Part shown: one piece after another, positions 42,737 to 50,983 of the stretch
Position numbering within the stretch: position 1 is the stretch's first letter
Layout: each line of letters opens with the position of its first letter
NCBI GenBank assembly: GCA_045576235.1
Contig: JAZNGA010000043.1
Location: 8,179 to 72,178 of the forward strand
Direction: 5' to 3'
Length of the DNA stretch: 64,000 nucleotides
Origin: SIG437 sp045576235
GTDB taxonomy: Bacteria > Bacillota > Clostridia > UBA1381 > UBA9506
The notes under the pieces: model-generated
What the model saw: the letters and a program-made list of their open reading frames with translations, nothing else
Databases searched by the model: none
What the model was told of the DNA's origin: nothing
Program-made: the position numbers and the translations under genes

Positions 42737-43222
42737 TCAGTATTTTTTGAGGATGTCATCTACATCGTCAAGCGCGAGTCTGCCATAAACATCTTCATTA
42801 ATTGTGATAACAGGAGCAAGTCCACAAGCACCAATACAACGAGTTGCATCGATTGAGAATTTACCGTCAGGCGTACATTCGCCAACATCAATTCCGAGGA
42901 TTTGCTTAATTTTTTCAAGAATGTCTCCTGAACCTTTAACATAGCATGCTGTTCCAAGACATACACCAATCTGATATTCGCCCTTCGGATTAAGGCTGAA
43001 CTGACTGTAGAATGTAACGATACCATAGATATCTGCAAGCGGTATGTTAAGTTCTGTAGCTATTATCTTCTGAACTTCAATCGGAAGATAACCATAAATT
43101 TCCTGAGCTTCGTGAAGAACATGGATGATAGCACCCTTCTCTTCTTTGTTTTTGCCGATTACAGCAAGGAGCTTTTCTTCTTGTTCCTTAGTCCCTTTAA
43201 ACGGCATAATCTTCTGATCCAT
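42737..43222 (-). CDS. hndA: NuoE-like [2Fe-2S] hydrogenase subunit (HndA/HydC)
   Basis: 161 residues: N-terminal helical bundle and thioredoxin-fold 2Fe-2S domain with ligands in CLGTACYVKGS and CIGACGLAP, the C-x4-C...C-x3-C set of NuoE. It is the small electron-carrying subunit of the trimeric enzyme. The start ATG is behind TAGGAGGTTTTGGTTT. It is first after an intergenic region with its own promoter and a Rex-like operator. Confidence 0.95.
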   Translation of the reverse strand: MDQKIMPFKGTKEQEEKLLAVIGKNKEEKGAIIHVLHEAQEIYGYLPIEVQKIIATELNIPLADIYGIVTFYSQFSLNPKGEYQIGVCLGTACYVKGSGDILEKIKQILGIDVGECTPDGKFSIDATRCIGACGLAPVITINEDVYGRLALDDVDDILKKY

Positions 43223-43342
43223 AAACCAAAACCTCCTACTTTGTTGTTGTAAAACTTAACTGAATTTATATTGGCCACACTGGGCAGCCGATGCCAGATT
43301 TTATCTTTAATTTTAAACAATCTAAATAATTAAGACGAAAGA

Positions 43343-43386
43343 ATGTTAAAAATTTGACAATTTTCCTATGCATCCATTTAATTATA
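43343..43386 (-). promoter_or_regulatory. hnd promoter with putative Rex operator
   Basis: On the minus strand a -10 TATAAT (43381-43386) with a weak -35 is followed at 43343-43360 by TTGTCAA-ATTT-TTAACAT, which matches the Rex consensus TTGTTAA-N4-TTAACAA at all but two positions. Rex represses fermentation and hydrogenase genes until NADH rises. The position just downstream of the start point suits repression. Confidence 0.6.
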
Positions 43387-43406
43387 TCAAACTTTATATC
43401 AAAAAT

Positions 43407-44132
43407 CTACTTTTTTTTCAATTTCTCGAAAAAATTTTTCACAAAAAATTCTATAAAATCACAGTCGTTTTCATTATTTATGCACAAAAATCTTTCTTTT
43501 TCGGAAATATCACCTAATGTGTGTGCATCGGAATTAGTTATTATAGTATATTCCGAATATTTATCTTTTAGCGTTTCAATTCCCAAGGCTGTTATTTCTA
43601 CTGCGCTGATATCAACATCAGGCGGCATAAAACCAAGGTTTGACAGCACACTGTAGCTTCCTCTGTCAATGTGGGCAGGAACGGCAATCCCGCCAAAAGA
43701 CTTCACCTTTTCAAAGACCTCCTGAAAACTGAGCGTCGTGGCGCTGACAAGCAGCATTTCCTCTTCACCTGTTATGTTATCGTCTTCATCCATATAGAAC
43801 TGATTTCCAAAGGTCTGCTTGTTGTTTTTTATACCAAGCATTGAGTCTCGCACAATATCTTGCATTTTCCCGGCGGCATAAATATCAGGAAAATAGCACA
43901 CAACATGAACTTCCTCCGCTGTTTCAACCTCCATAGCAGGTATGACCATGATGCCATATTGTTTTGCCGCCTCCATAACCGCACTCACATTTCCACACGA
44001 ATTATGATCGGTCACAGCTATAACATCAAGCCCCTTTATAGCTGACATTCCGGCTATGTTATTTGGAGTCATATCATCATCAGCACACGGAGAAAGCGCC
44101 GAATGGATGTGCAGGTCATATGCAATCTTCAT
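43407..44132 (-). CDS. PHP domain metal-dependent phosphoesterase
   Basis: 241 residues. PHP motifs DLHIHSALSPCADDD at the N-terminus, VTDHNSCGN, an EVETAEEVHV glutamate, AHIDRGSY and the C-terminal NSDAHTLGD: a full set of metal ligands. Relatives include 3',5'-nucleoside bisphosphate phosphatases; the substrate here is unknown. The start codon overlaps the DRTGG gene stop (TAATG). It is commonly linked with clostridial hydrogenase regulatory clusters, and its link to H2 metabolism is contextual. Confidence 0.87.
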   Translation of the reverse strand: MKIAYDLHIHSALSPCADDDMTPNNIAGMSAIKGLDVIAVTDHNSCGNVSAVMEAAKQYGIMVIPAMEVETAEEVHVVCYFPDIYAAGKMQDIVRDSMLGIKNNKQTFGNQFYMDEDDNITGEEEMLLVSATTLSFQEVFEKVKSFGGIAVPAHIDRGSYSVLSNLGFMPPDVDISAVEITALGIETLKDKYSEYTIITNSDAHTLGDISEKERFLCINNENDCDFIEFFVKNFFEKLKKK

Positions 44133-44455
44133 TATATCAGCCTGCCGATTTCAGCACATAGCTCATAAGCCGTTTTATCCGATGACAATATAAATATTTC
44201 TTCATCATCTGCCTTCATTCTTGTCTTTTCATCAGGCTCTAAGCTCTGTGGTAATATGATACACGCCGCCTCCGCGAGCGCGGCAACCGCAACAGTGTTT
44301 ATGTTAGTCTGCACCGTTATCCAGATGTTGCCCGCCATAACATTTGACATAGCTAAGCTTAAAAGGTCTCCTGTATAGCAGCCTGTTATTTCCTTATCTG
44401 TCCCTTCCGTTTCAACATTCAGACCCATTTTTTCAACCAGTTCGGTAACTTTCAT
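44132..44455 (-). CDS. DRTGG domain protein (second copy)
   Basis: 107 residues of one DRTGG-type alpha/beta domain: LVEKMGLNVETEG, then GCYTGDLLSLAMSNVMAGNIW and ALAEAACIILPQ. I start at ATG 44455, preceded by AAAAGGAGAAAAAAT; the frame is open to 44533, but that part overlaps the hydrogenase gene. DRTGG domains resemble regulatory domains of phosphotransacetylase and CBS-linked proteins and may sense small molecules. Paralogue at 46270-46623. Confidence 0.82.
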   Translation of the reverse strand: MKVTELVEKMGLNVETEGTDKEITGCYTGDLLSLAMSNVMAGNIWITVQTNINTVAVAALAEAACIILPQSLEPDEKTRMKADDEEIFILSSDKTAYELCAEIGRLI

Positions 44456-44483
44456 ATTTTTTCTCCTTTTCCTGAATATTACA

Positions 44484-45794
44484 TCAATCTTTTTCTCCAT
44501 CAACCGCCGACGAACGCGGCACATGGCTTTCAATCTCCATCATTTCCTTGACAAGCAATGACAGACGCTCTCTGAGTTTGAATATGCAATCTGATTCCGA
44601 TGCAAATCCACGAACAATATCTTCTGCTAAATCCCGACAGCTCGGCGAACCGCACGAACCACAGTCAAGGTGCGGAAGCTCTTCTAAGATTTTTTCTATC
44701 TTATTTGCCATTTCCACAGCCTCAAAAATATCATCACTGAGATGCATGGCATTACTGGTCTGAAGAGTTTTTTCCCAACTCGTTTCAACCCTTTCCGAAA
44801 CATCAATTCCCTTTTCCGGCAAGCCGCTACACAGCTCTTTGATTTTCGAACGCGCAACAAAGTTATTTTCAACCGTGAGAGGCCCACCAACACAACCGCC
44901 TGTGCACGCAAGCACCTCGACAAATTCAATGTCTCTCAGCTTGTCATTTTCAATGTCTTCCAAAACACTTATAACATTATGTATTCCGTCAACAGCAATT
45001 TGCTTTTTCGCTCCTGTCGCCTCCGACTCGCCCCCGCTTTGCGCCCACAAAATCCCTTCTTTTCCCGCTTCAAAGCTTGTTTGATTCTGCTTTTCTTTTC
45101 CGACTGAATCAGCAATCTTCAAGCAGACATTATTCATGGAAAAAACACCGTCAACAGCTGATTTTTCCACTGTGAGACTTGCTTTCACGCTTGTTGCTTT
45201 CGCCGCGCAGGGACTAATGAAAAACGCTCCTATTTCATCATAGGAAAGCCCCGTTTTTTTCATCGCTTGTTCTTTAGCCGCAGATGCTGCAATTTCCATA
45301 GGCGAACGGAGCGGCACAAGATTTTTTATAAGCTCGGGAAATCTCACCGCAATAAGTCGCATAACAGCAGGACAGGCAGAGGAAATGGCAGGCTTTACAA
45401 ATTTTCCCTCTTTTAAAAGCCTTTTCGTTTTTTCCGTCACAACATGGGCTCCCACAGCAACATCAAAGGTCGCATCAAAACCAAGTTTTAAAATGCTGTG
45501 GCGAATGGTGTCGATATTCTCAGCCTTTTTAAATTGTCCATAAAAGGTGGGCGCAATGAGTGCAATGTTATATTTAAAGTTTTTCATCATTTCAAATTCG
45601 TCTGTTATTGCTTTTTTTGCATGATAAGGGCAGACTCTTATGCACTCACCACAGTCAATGCAACGCGCCTTTATGATTTTTGCCTTTCCGTCTTTTACTC
45701 GTATTGCCATTGTCGGACATCTTTTTATGCAATTAGTGCAGCCTTTACATTTTTCTATGTCAAGTCTGACAGAATGACCATATGTGTTATTCAT
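44484..45794 (-). CDS. Sensory-type [FeFe] hydrogenase-like protein
   Basis: About 436 residues: two 4Fe-4S motifs (CKGCTNCIKRCP; CIDCGECIRVCP), an H-cluster-type domain with SSACPAVM, ISPCAAKAT and LACTGGCVGGP, and a C-terminal iron-sulfur motif CGSCGSPSC. All four H-cluster cysteines are present, but the residue before the first is Ala, as in HydS-type sensors where the proton-transfer Cys is lost. The insertions of catalytic HydA are absent. GTG 45803 is within the binding site GGGAGTGAGATTT, so ATG 45794 is the start. It probably reports H2 or redox state to the ATPases beside it. Confidence 0.87.
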   Translation of the reverse strand: MNNTYGHSVRLDIEKCKGCTNCIKRCPTMAIRVKDGKAKIIKARCIDCGECIRVCPYHAKKAITDEFEMMKNFKYNIALIAPTFYGQFKKAENIDTIRHSILKLGFDATFDVAVGAHVVTEKTKRLLKEGKFVKPAISSACPAVMRLIAVRFPELIKNLVPLRSPMEIAASAAKEQAMKKTGLSYDEIGAFFISPCAAKATSVKASLTVEKSAVDGVFSMNNVCLKIADSVGKEKQNQTSFEAGKEGILWAQSGGESEATGAKKQIAVDGIHNVISVLEDIENDKLRDIEFVEVLACTGGCVGGPLTVENNFVARSKIKELCSGLPEKGIDVSERVETSWEKTLQTSNAMHLSDDIFEAVEMANKIEKILEELPHLDCGSCGSPSCRDLAEDIVRGFASESDCIFKLRERLSLLVKEMMEIESHVPRSSAVDGEKD

Positions 45795-45832
45795 AAATCT
45801 CACTCCCGCAAAATGACTTTTAAAAAAACAAA

Positions 45833-46261
45833 TTACAGTTTATTGTTGACAACAAGTTCCACTTTTGTCCCCTTGCCAAGCTCTGTTGTTATCTTCATTT
45901 CATCAGTGTATTTTTTCATGTTGGGAAGCCCCATTCCCGCGCCGAATCCCAAGTCTCTTATCTCCTCTGTTGCAGTCGAATATCCCTCCTGCATCGCGAT
46001 ATCAACATTTGGAATTCCCGGACCATTATCCACAAGCGTTGCCGTGATTTTCTCAGGAGTTATGTTGACATCAATATAGCCTCCGTTTGCGTGTATGACC
46101 ATATTGATTTCTCCTTCATACATCGCAATTGCAAACCGTCTTATGACCTCCGAACTGACACCAAGCTGTTTTAACATTTTTTTAACGGCGCTTGATGCTT
46201 CACCTGCTGAAGCAAAGTCGTTTCCATCAACTTCAAACCGTTTAGTAATAATGTTTCCCAT
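45833..46261 (-). CDS. RsbW/SpoIIAB-like serine kinase-type ATPase
   Basis: 142 residues with the GHKL fold of anti-sigma kinases: N box (MYEGEINMVIHANGG), LVDNGPGIPNVDIAM, GFGAGMGLPNMKKY and GKGTKVELVV. There is no histidine phosphoacceptor. It follows the DRTGG gene by eight bases and precedes the sensory hydrogenase, suggesting a partner-switch type signal path. No anti-anti-sigma (STAS) protein or sigma factor is adjacent. Confidence 0.87.
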   Translation of the reverse strand: MGNIITKRFEVDGNDFASAGEASSAVKKMLKQLGVSSEVIRRFAIAMYEGEINMVIHANGGYIDVNITPEKITATLVDNGPGIPNVDIAMQEGYSTATEEIRDLGFGAGMGLPNMKKYTDEMKITTELGKGTKVELVVNNKL

Positions 46262-46269
46262 AATTAATA

Positions 46270-46623
46270 CTAAACCTCCTTACTTCTTCCCTTAAGTCCA
46301 CCTGAGTAAAGCATTCCGCACGCAATATAAAGGGGATATTCTGTGGTCATTAAAATCATCTTTTTCTCTGTGGCAAGCTCAATGATTTCCTCTTGTGGCG
46401 TTTTTCCCCTGACGAAAACTATTGCTCTTATGTCCATCATTTCTGCAGTTCTGATAACCTGAGGATTAATCAGTCCCGTCAGAAGCAGAGACTGGTCTTT
46501 CACAAAAGCTAAAACATCGCTCATAAGGTCACTGCCACACGCAGAAAACACTTCGTTTTCAATCATCTCTTCGCAAGAAAGAACTTTTGCGTTTAATATG
46601 TCTGTTACTTCTGATATTTTCAT
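46270..46623 (-). CDS. DRTGG domain protein (first copy)
   Basis: 117 residues. DRTGG-type domain with VTDILNAKVLSCEEM, SDLMSDVLAFVKDQ and a final stretch TEYPLYIACGMLYSGGLKG. It heads the operon of regulatory genes, starting behind GGGAGGTTTAACAT. Paralogue of the protein at 44132-44455. In related clusters these proteins accompany sensory hydrogenases; biochemical function unknown. Confidence 0.82.
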   Translation of the reverse strand: MKISEVTDILNAKVLSCEEMIENEVFSACGSDLMSDVLAFVKDQSLLLTGLINPQVIRTAEMMDIRAIVFVRGKTPQEEIIELATEKKMILMTTEYPLYIACGMLYSGGLKGRSKEV

Positions 46624-46700
46624 ATGTTAAACCTCCCTTTTATATTATAATTCTATTATATAAAAATTTTTTAAAGTATGCAATATTTTTTTGCAAGCAT

Positions 46701-46739
46701 AAAAATACTGCAGTAAAATTATTTTGCTGCAGTATTTTT
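46701..46739. terminator. Terminator between the two-component system and the hydrogenase operon
   Basis: Perfect arms AAAAATACTGCAG (46701-46713) and CTGCAGTATTTTT (46727-46739). Symmetric, so it works on both strands; it stops the kinase transcript. Confidence 0.85.
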
Positions 46740-46740
46740 G

Positions 46741-46905
46741 GCCGGACGGAAAATAGCACAGAGTGGACAAACTGAACCCGAAGGGGTTCCCCTCGCTGTG
46801 CGCGTGCACAGCGAGGGGTGAGGTTTATTCAAAACACAAGGCAATTAAAAGAAAAGAAATTCGCCTTATAGCGAATTTCTTCCTTAAATCTTGTGTTATT
46901 TTAAT
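46741..46905. repeat. Hairpin-rich repeat element, copy 2
   Basis: A perfect 13-base hairpin CCCCTCGCTGTGC-GCGT-GCACAGCGAGGGG (46789-46818), then AACACAAG/CTTGTGTT arms (46834-46841 and 46890-46897) holding AAATTCGC-CTTATA-GCGAATTT and CTTCC. The layout and the AAATTCG...CGAATTTCTTCC module match the element at 15597-15735. The rest of 46906-46982 shows nothing. Confidence 0.65.
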
Positions 46906-46982
46906 AATAGCGATATACATAAAGGAGCTTTTTAATCAATTTCTTGCCTTGTGTGATGTGCTCTATTATCTACAGCCATTTA

Positions 46983-48398
46983 TTATTTGTTTGGTGCTAA
47001 TGACAAAGTAAAATTAAATCTTGTAAATTCCCCCGGCTCGCTTTCAGCCCAAATTCTTTCTCCGTGTGCAATAATTATGCTTTTAACGATGTAGAGACCA
47101 AGTCCCACACCTGTCTTGTCAAGGCTTCTTGATTTATCGCTCTTATAGAAGCGGTCAAAAACATGCTCCAAATCTTCTTTTTCGATTCCTGCGCCAGAAT
47201 TCTGAACAGAAACAAAAGCCTTTCCGTCTGCCGTTCCCGTTCTTATATCAAGAAAACCATTTTCCTGAGTGAATTTAACTGCATTGTCAAACAAGTTGAT
47301 TATAACTCGCTGTATGCTGTCTTTATCGGCTATGACGCGCTCACTTTCGCTTTCAAAATTAACTGTTAGATTGATGTTTTTGTCAGTTATTCGTTTTTCC
47401 ATTTTAATAATCTGGAGTCGTATCATTTCGTTTATGTCAAACTCACGCATTTCAAGATTAAATTTCCCTTGTTCAAGCTTGTTCATATCCATAAGGTCAT
47501 TTATAAGTCTTGACAGTCTTTTGCTTTCATCAAGCACGATTTGGAGATATTGGTTGTGTTTATCTTCAGGAATTGTCCCATCAATAACACCTTCCACAAA
47601 GCCTGTTATTGTCGTCATCGGAGTTCTGAGCTCGTGGGCGATGTTTGCCAAAAAGCTGCTTCTTGCAGTTTCATGTCTTCCTATTGCCTCTGCCATATAG
47701 TTAAAGGTTTCGCCGAGCTGACCAATTTCATCACTACTTCCAATCTCCACCCTTTTCTCAAAATTTCCCCTTGCAATGCTTCTTGCCGCATTGTTAAGCT
47801 TTTTGATGGGGTTCGTTATTCTTTTGGAAATCAGATATGTGAAAAGAATGACAAAAACAAAAACTATTGCCGCTATAAAACTAAAGCGAGTTATGATAGT
47901 CGAGCGAAGCTCATCAATTTCAGGAACTGGCAGGCTCATCATCACGCCACCAAAAACACCGTCTTTTGTTTTCATCGGAACGCCGACAGTCAGCATCGTT
48001 GTGTTGAAAATGCCTCCAAGCGTTCCCGTGTATTTCACTGTGTTTCCGTTTAAAATTCCGTTTATAAACTCGCGTCTGACAGAAAACGCATCTTCCCTGC
48101 CGCTTACAACGACTGTTTCTCCTTCTCCATTTACAATCAGTATTGTCGTTTGTGTTGATGCCGCAATAACATCAATGTTCGCCTGATATGTCTGCTTTAA
48201 AAGATCAGGCTGAACTTCTGCAAGCTCAACAGTGTAATTCACAATTTTGTTCGCTATGGCAGTCAATCCTTCCACTCTCTCTTTTGTCAGATAACTACCC
48301 AAAAAAGTGTACAAAAATGTTCCGATTGTCAGAAAGCTTATTATGATTACTATTGTGACAAGAGCAAAAAGCTGCCCGAAAACTCCCCTTCTTCTCAC
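46983..48398 (-). CDS. Membrane sensor histidine kinase
   Basis: 471 residues: transmembrane helix near 10-32, extracytoplasmic sensor part (about 33-165), second helix (FSFIAAIVFVFVILFTYLI, about 170-190), HAMP linker (KRITNPIKKLNNAARSI), HisKA with the phosphorylated His in NIAHELRTP near residue 258, and HATPase boxes (NLFDNAVKF, GVGLGLYIVK). The start is GTG 48398 after GGGAAGTGATTTTCA. It is 21 bases after its response regulator. Signal unknown. Confidence 0.93.
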   Translation of the reverse strand: MRRRGVFGQLFALVTIVIIISFLTIGTFLYTFLGSYLTKERVEGLTAIANKIVNYTVELAEVQPDLLKQTYQANIDVIAASTQTTILIVNGEGETVVVSGREDAFSVRREFINGILNGNTVKYTGTLGGIFNTTMLTVGVPMKTKDGVFGGVMMSLPVPEIDELRSTIITRFSFIAAIVFVFVILFTYLISKRITNPIKKLNNAARSIARGNFEKRVEIGSSDEIGQLGETFNYMAEAIGRHETARSSFLANIAHELRTPMTTITGFVEGVIDGTIPEDKHNQYLQIVLDESKRLSRLINDLMDMNKLEQGKFNLEMREFDINEMIRLQIIKMEKRITDKNINLTVNFESESERVIADKDSIQRVIINLFDNAVKFTQENGFLDIRTGTADGKAFVSVQNSGAGIEKEDLEHVFDRFYKSDKSRSLDKTGVGLGLYIVKSIIIAHGERIWAESEPGEFTRFNFTLSLAPNK

Positions 48399-48419
48399 TG
48401 AAAATCACTTCCCACGAAA

Positions 48420-49109
48420 CTATTTAACATCAAATTTATAACCAACACCCCAGACAGTTTTAAGCTGCCATATCTGGTCAGAGCCTGCTAAGTCAAGCTT
48501 TTCGCGCAGTCTCTTGACATGCACATCAACAGTTCTTGAATCTCCGAAATAGTCAAAGCCCCAGACAGTTTCCAAAAGCTGCTCACGAGTGAACACCTTG
48601 TTGGGATTTGTTGCTAAAAAATAAAGAAGTTCAAGCTCTTTCGGAGGAATGTCTATTGATTTTCCGTTTATCTTAAGCTCATAGTTTGAAAGATTAACAA
48701 CAAGGTTTGGATAAACAATTTCCTTATCAGCATTGTCGTTTTGACCATATCTTCTCAAAACTGCCTTAATTCTCGCAACAAGTTCTTTGTTTTCAAAAGG
48801 CTTTACAATATAGTCATCAGCGCCGAGCTCGAGGCCCAAAACCTTATCAAAAGTTTCTCCTTTTGCAGTGAGCATGATTATCGGAATGTTGCTTATTCTT
48901 CTAATCTCCCTGCAGACCTGAAAACCATCTTTTTTAGGAAGCATAACATCAAGCAGAACAACCGCAGGTGAGCTTTCTTTGAATAAATCAATGGCAGTCT
49001 GACCATCATGGGCAAGAATTACCATAAACCCCTCTTTTTCCAGATAAAGCCTGATAAGCTCACAAATGTTTTTATCATCATCTACAACCAAAACTCTCTG
49101 ATTTGTCAT
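48420..49109 (-). CDS. OmpR/PhoB-family response regulator
   Basis: 229 residues: receiver domain with acidic pocket VVDDDKN, phospho-acceptor Asp in LLDVMLPKKDG and the conserved Thr/Lys (MLTAKGE; DDYIVKPF), then a winged helix (LLETVWGFDYFGDSRTVDVHVKRLREK). The real start is ATG 49109; a TTG six bases upstream sits inside the spacing of the GAGAGGGG site. Cotranscribed with the kinase. PhoB/WalR-like, but the regulon cannot be read. Confidence 0.94.
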   Translation of the reverse strand: MTNQRVLVVDDDKNICELIRLYLEKEGFMVILAHDGQTAIDLFKESSPAVVLLDVMLPKKDGFQVCREIRRISNIPIIMLTAKGETFDKVLGLELGADDYIVKPFENKELVARIKAVLRRYGQNDNADKEIVYPNLVVNLSNYELKINGKSIDIPPKELELLYFLATNPNKVFTREQLLETVWGFDYFGDSRTVDVHVKRLREKLDLAGSDQIWQLKTVWGVGYKFDVK

Positions 49110-49242
49110 AGTCAAACCCCTCTCTTTTTCTAAAATATCCCATTTTTATTTACTACATTTTAACACTTTCTTAAATTTAAGTCAATCTTCTGTTTAAAGT
49201 TTAAACAAAAAGTTCACTTTTTATTTATATCTTAAACTGATG

Positions 49243-49271
49243 CACCATTACTTATGTTTCTTCATAATATG
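49243..49271 (+). promoter_or_regulatory. Candidate sigma-K promoter of dpaAB
   Basis: CACC (49243-49246), 16 bases, then CATAATATG (49263-49271), close to the mother-cell sigma-K consensus AC-N16/17-CATA-N3-TA. Dipicolinate synthase genes are sigma-K controlled in known spore formers. Confidence 0.5.
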
Positions 49272-49347
49272 ATTATACAGCACAAATCTATGGATATCCA
49301 ATTCAAAACAGGCTTGCTCTTTTAAAGCAGGCAGAAAGGCTCTGATT

Positions 49348-50226
49348 ATGAAGACAAAAAATTTTTCTGTAATAGGCGGCGACTTCAGAACAATTGCCGC
49401 TGCAAACAAGCTTTTAAATCTAGGAAGCAATGTAAAGGTTTTTGGTTTTGATGACACATCAGCCTTTGATAAAAAAGCGATAATTACAAGTAATATTAAG
49501 GAAGCATTAAATGGCGCAGAATATGTTCTGCTTCCGCTTCCATATTCTTCGGGCGGAAACGAGCTCAGGGCTCCGCTCTTTGAAAGCAAAATATATGTCT
49601 CTGAGCTTGTTTCCGAGCTGAGCAACAATCAAATTGTGTTTGCAGGTATGCTTGATAAAAACTTTGCTTCAGTTTTAAAAACACAAGAAATAAGCTTTTT
49701 TGATTATGTTGACTGCGAGGATTTTTCTGTCAAAAATGCTGTTCCGACAGCAGAAGGTGCAATCGAGATTGCTCTTCGTGAGCTTCCGATAACCTTAAGC
49801 GGCTCCAGCTGTCTTGTGACAGGTTTCGGACGGATTTCCAAGCTTTTATCATCGCTTCTCAAAGGGTTTGGTGCTCATGTCACCGTTTCCGCCAGACGCC
49901 ACAGCGACATTGCATGGATAACTGCAACAGGCTATGAAGCTCTCTATATAAATGAGCTTTCTGATAACATACATAAGTATAATGTCATCTTTAATACTGT
50001 CCCCCACAAGATTTTTGATAAAGAAATGTTGAAAAAATTAAACAAAAACTGCCTTCTGATAGATTTGGCATCAAAGCCGGGCGGTGTTGATTTTGACACA
50101 GCGCAAAAACTCGGATTAAACATCATATGGGCACTTTCTCTTCCCGGAAAGGTTGCACCGCTCACAGCAGGAGAAATCATTGCCGATACTGTTTTAAATT
50201 TAATTAAAGAACTGGAGGTGATGTAA
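49348..50226 (+). CDS. dpaA: Dipicolinate synthase subunit A
   Basis: 292 residues. N-terminal domain starting NFSVIGGDFRTIAAANKLL and a Rossmann domain with LVTGFGRISKLLSSLLKGFGA, then LLIDLASKPGGVDF and SLPGKVAPLTAGEI near the end, all standard for SpoVFA. It works with subunit B to turn dihydrodipicolinate into dipicolinic acid in the mother cell, a spore-core component. It overlaps dpaB at TAATG. Confidence 0.96.
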   Translation: MKTKNFSVIGGDFRTIAAANKLLNLGSNVKVFGFDDTSAFDKKAIITSNIKEALNGAEYVLLPLPYSSGGNELRAPLFESKIYVSELVSELSNNQIVFAGMLDKNFASVLKTQEISFFDYVDCEDFSVKNAVPTAEGAIEIALRELPITLSGSSCLVTGFGRISKLLSSLLKGFGAHVTVSARRHSDIAWITATGYEALYINELSDNIHKYNVIFNTVPHKIFDKEMLKKLNKNCLLIDLASKPGGVDFDTAQKLGLNIIWALSLPGKVAPLTAGEIIADTVLNLIKELEVM

Positions 50227-50804
50227 TGGATTTGAAAGACAAAAAAATCGGTTTTGCAATGACCGGCTCATTTTGCACCTTTAAAAAGGTTATTGAGGAG
50301 CTCAGGCGGCTTTCTTCAAAAGGAGCTGAAATCTTCCCTATAATGTCACTTTCCTCCTCAACCTTTGACACGAGATTCGGAAGTGCTGACGGATTTATGA
50401 ACGAAATCAGAGAAATAACAAAAAAAGAAATCATAACAACCATTCCCGCGGCTGAGCCTATCGGCCCTAAAAACTATCTTGACGCTCTGATAATCTCTCC
50501 GTGCACGGGAAACACTCTCGCTAAACTCGCCTGCGGAATAACCGACACGCCCGTCACTATGGCGGCAAAGGCAACACTTAGAAATAAAAAGCCTGTTGTT
50601 GTTGCAGTTTCCACAAATGATGGACTCGGTGCATCGGCAAAGAACATAGGTCTCCTTCTGAATAATAAAAACATATATTTTGTGCCCTTTGGTCAGGATG
50701 ATTGTATAAATAAGCCTGCTTCTTTAGTTGCAGATATGACAAAAATCGCAGAAACCGTTGAAGAAGCTCTCCTTGGCAGACAGCTCCAGCCCGTTCTGTT
50801 CTGA
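50226..50804 (+). CDS. dpaB: Dipicolinate synthase subunit B (flavoprotein)
   Basis: 192 residues of the flavin-containing Cys decarboxylase fold: GFAMTGSFCTFKKV at the N-terminus, ISPCTGNTLAKLACGITDTPVTMAAKA in the middle, and PVVVAVSTNDGLGASAKNIG. It is the SpoVFB subunit. Translation is coupled to dpaA by the TAATG overlap, with GGAGGTG inside the dpaA end. Its presence marks an endospore former. Confidence 0.96.
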   Translation: MDLKDKKIGFAMTGSFCTFKKVIEELRRLSSKGAEIFPIMSLSSSTFDTRFGSADGFMNEIREITKKEIITTIPAAEPIGPKNYLDALIISPCTGNTLAKLACGITDTPVTMAAKATLRNKKPVVVAVSTNDGLGASAKNIGLLLNNKNIYFVPFGQDDCINKPASLVADMTKIAETVEEALLGRQLQPVLF

Positions 50805-50836
50805 TTTAAACTTTTCAATCTTGATAATATATAAAA

Positions 50837-50882
50837 TTTACCACCTTTACAAGATAACAGTCAAGGTGGTAAATATTATTTT
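50837..50882 (+). terminator. Terminator of dpaAB
   Basis: TTTACCACCTT (50837-50847) and AAGGTGGTAAA (50863-50873) arms with a 15-base loop, followed by a T-rich stretch. Confidence 0.7.
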
Positions 50883-50983
50883 GGTCTAACTTTTTAGGGG
50901 TGCGGTTCATCCGCCCCCTTTTCAGATGCTTTTTAACAGCACCTTTCTGTTCCGATTAAATATTCTGTTCAAAAATCAGGAAT

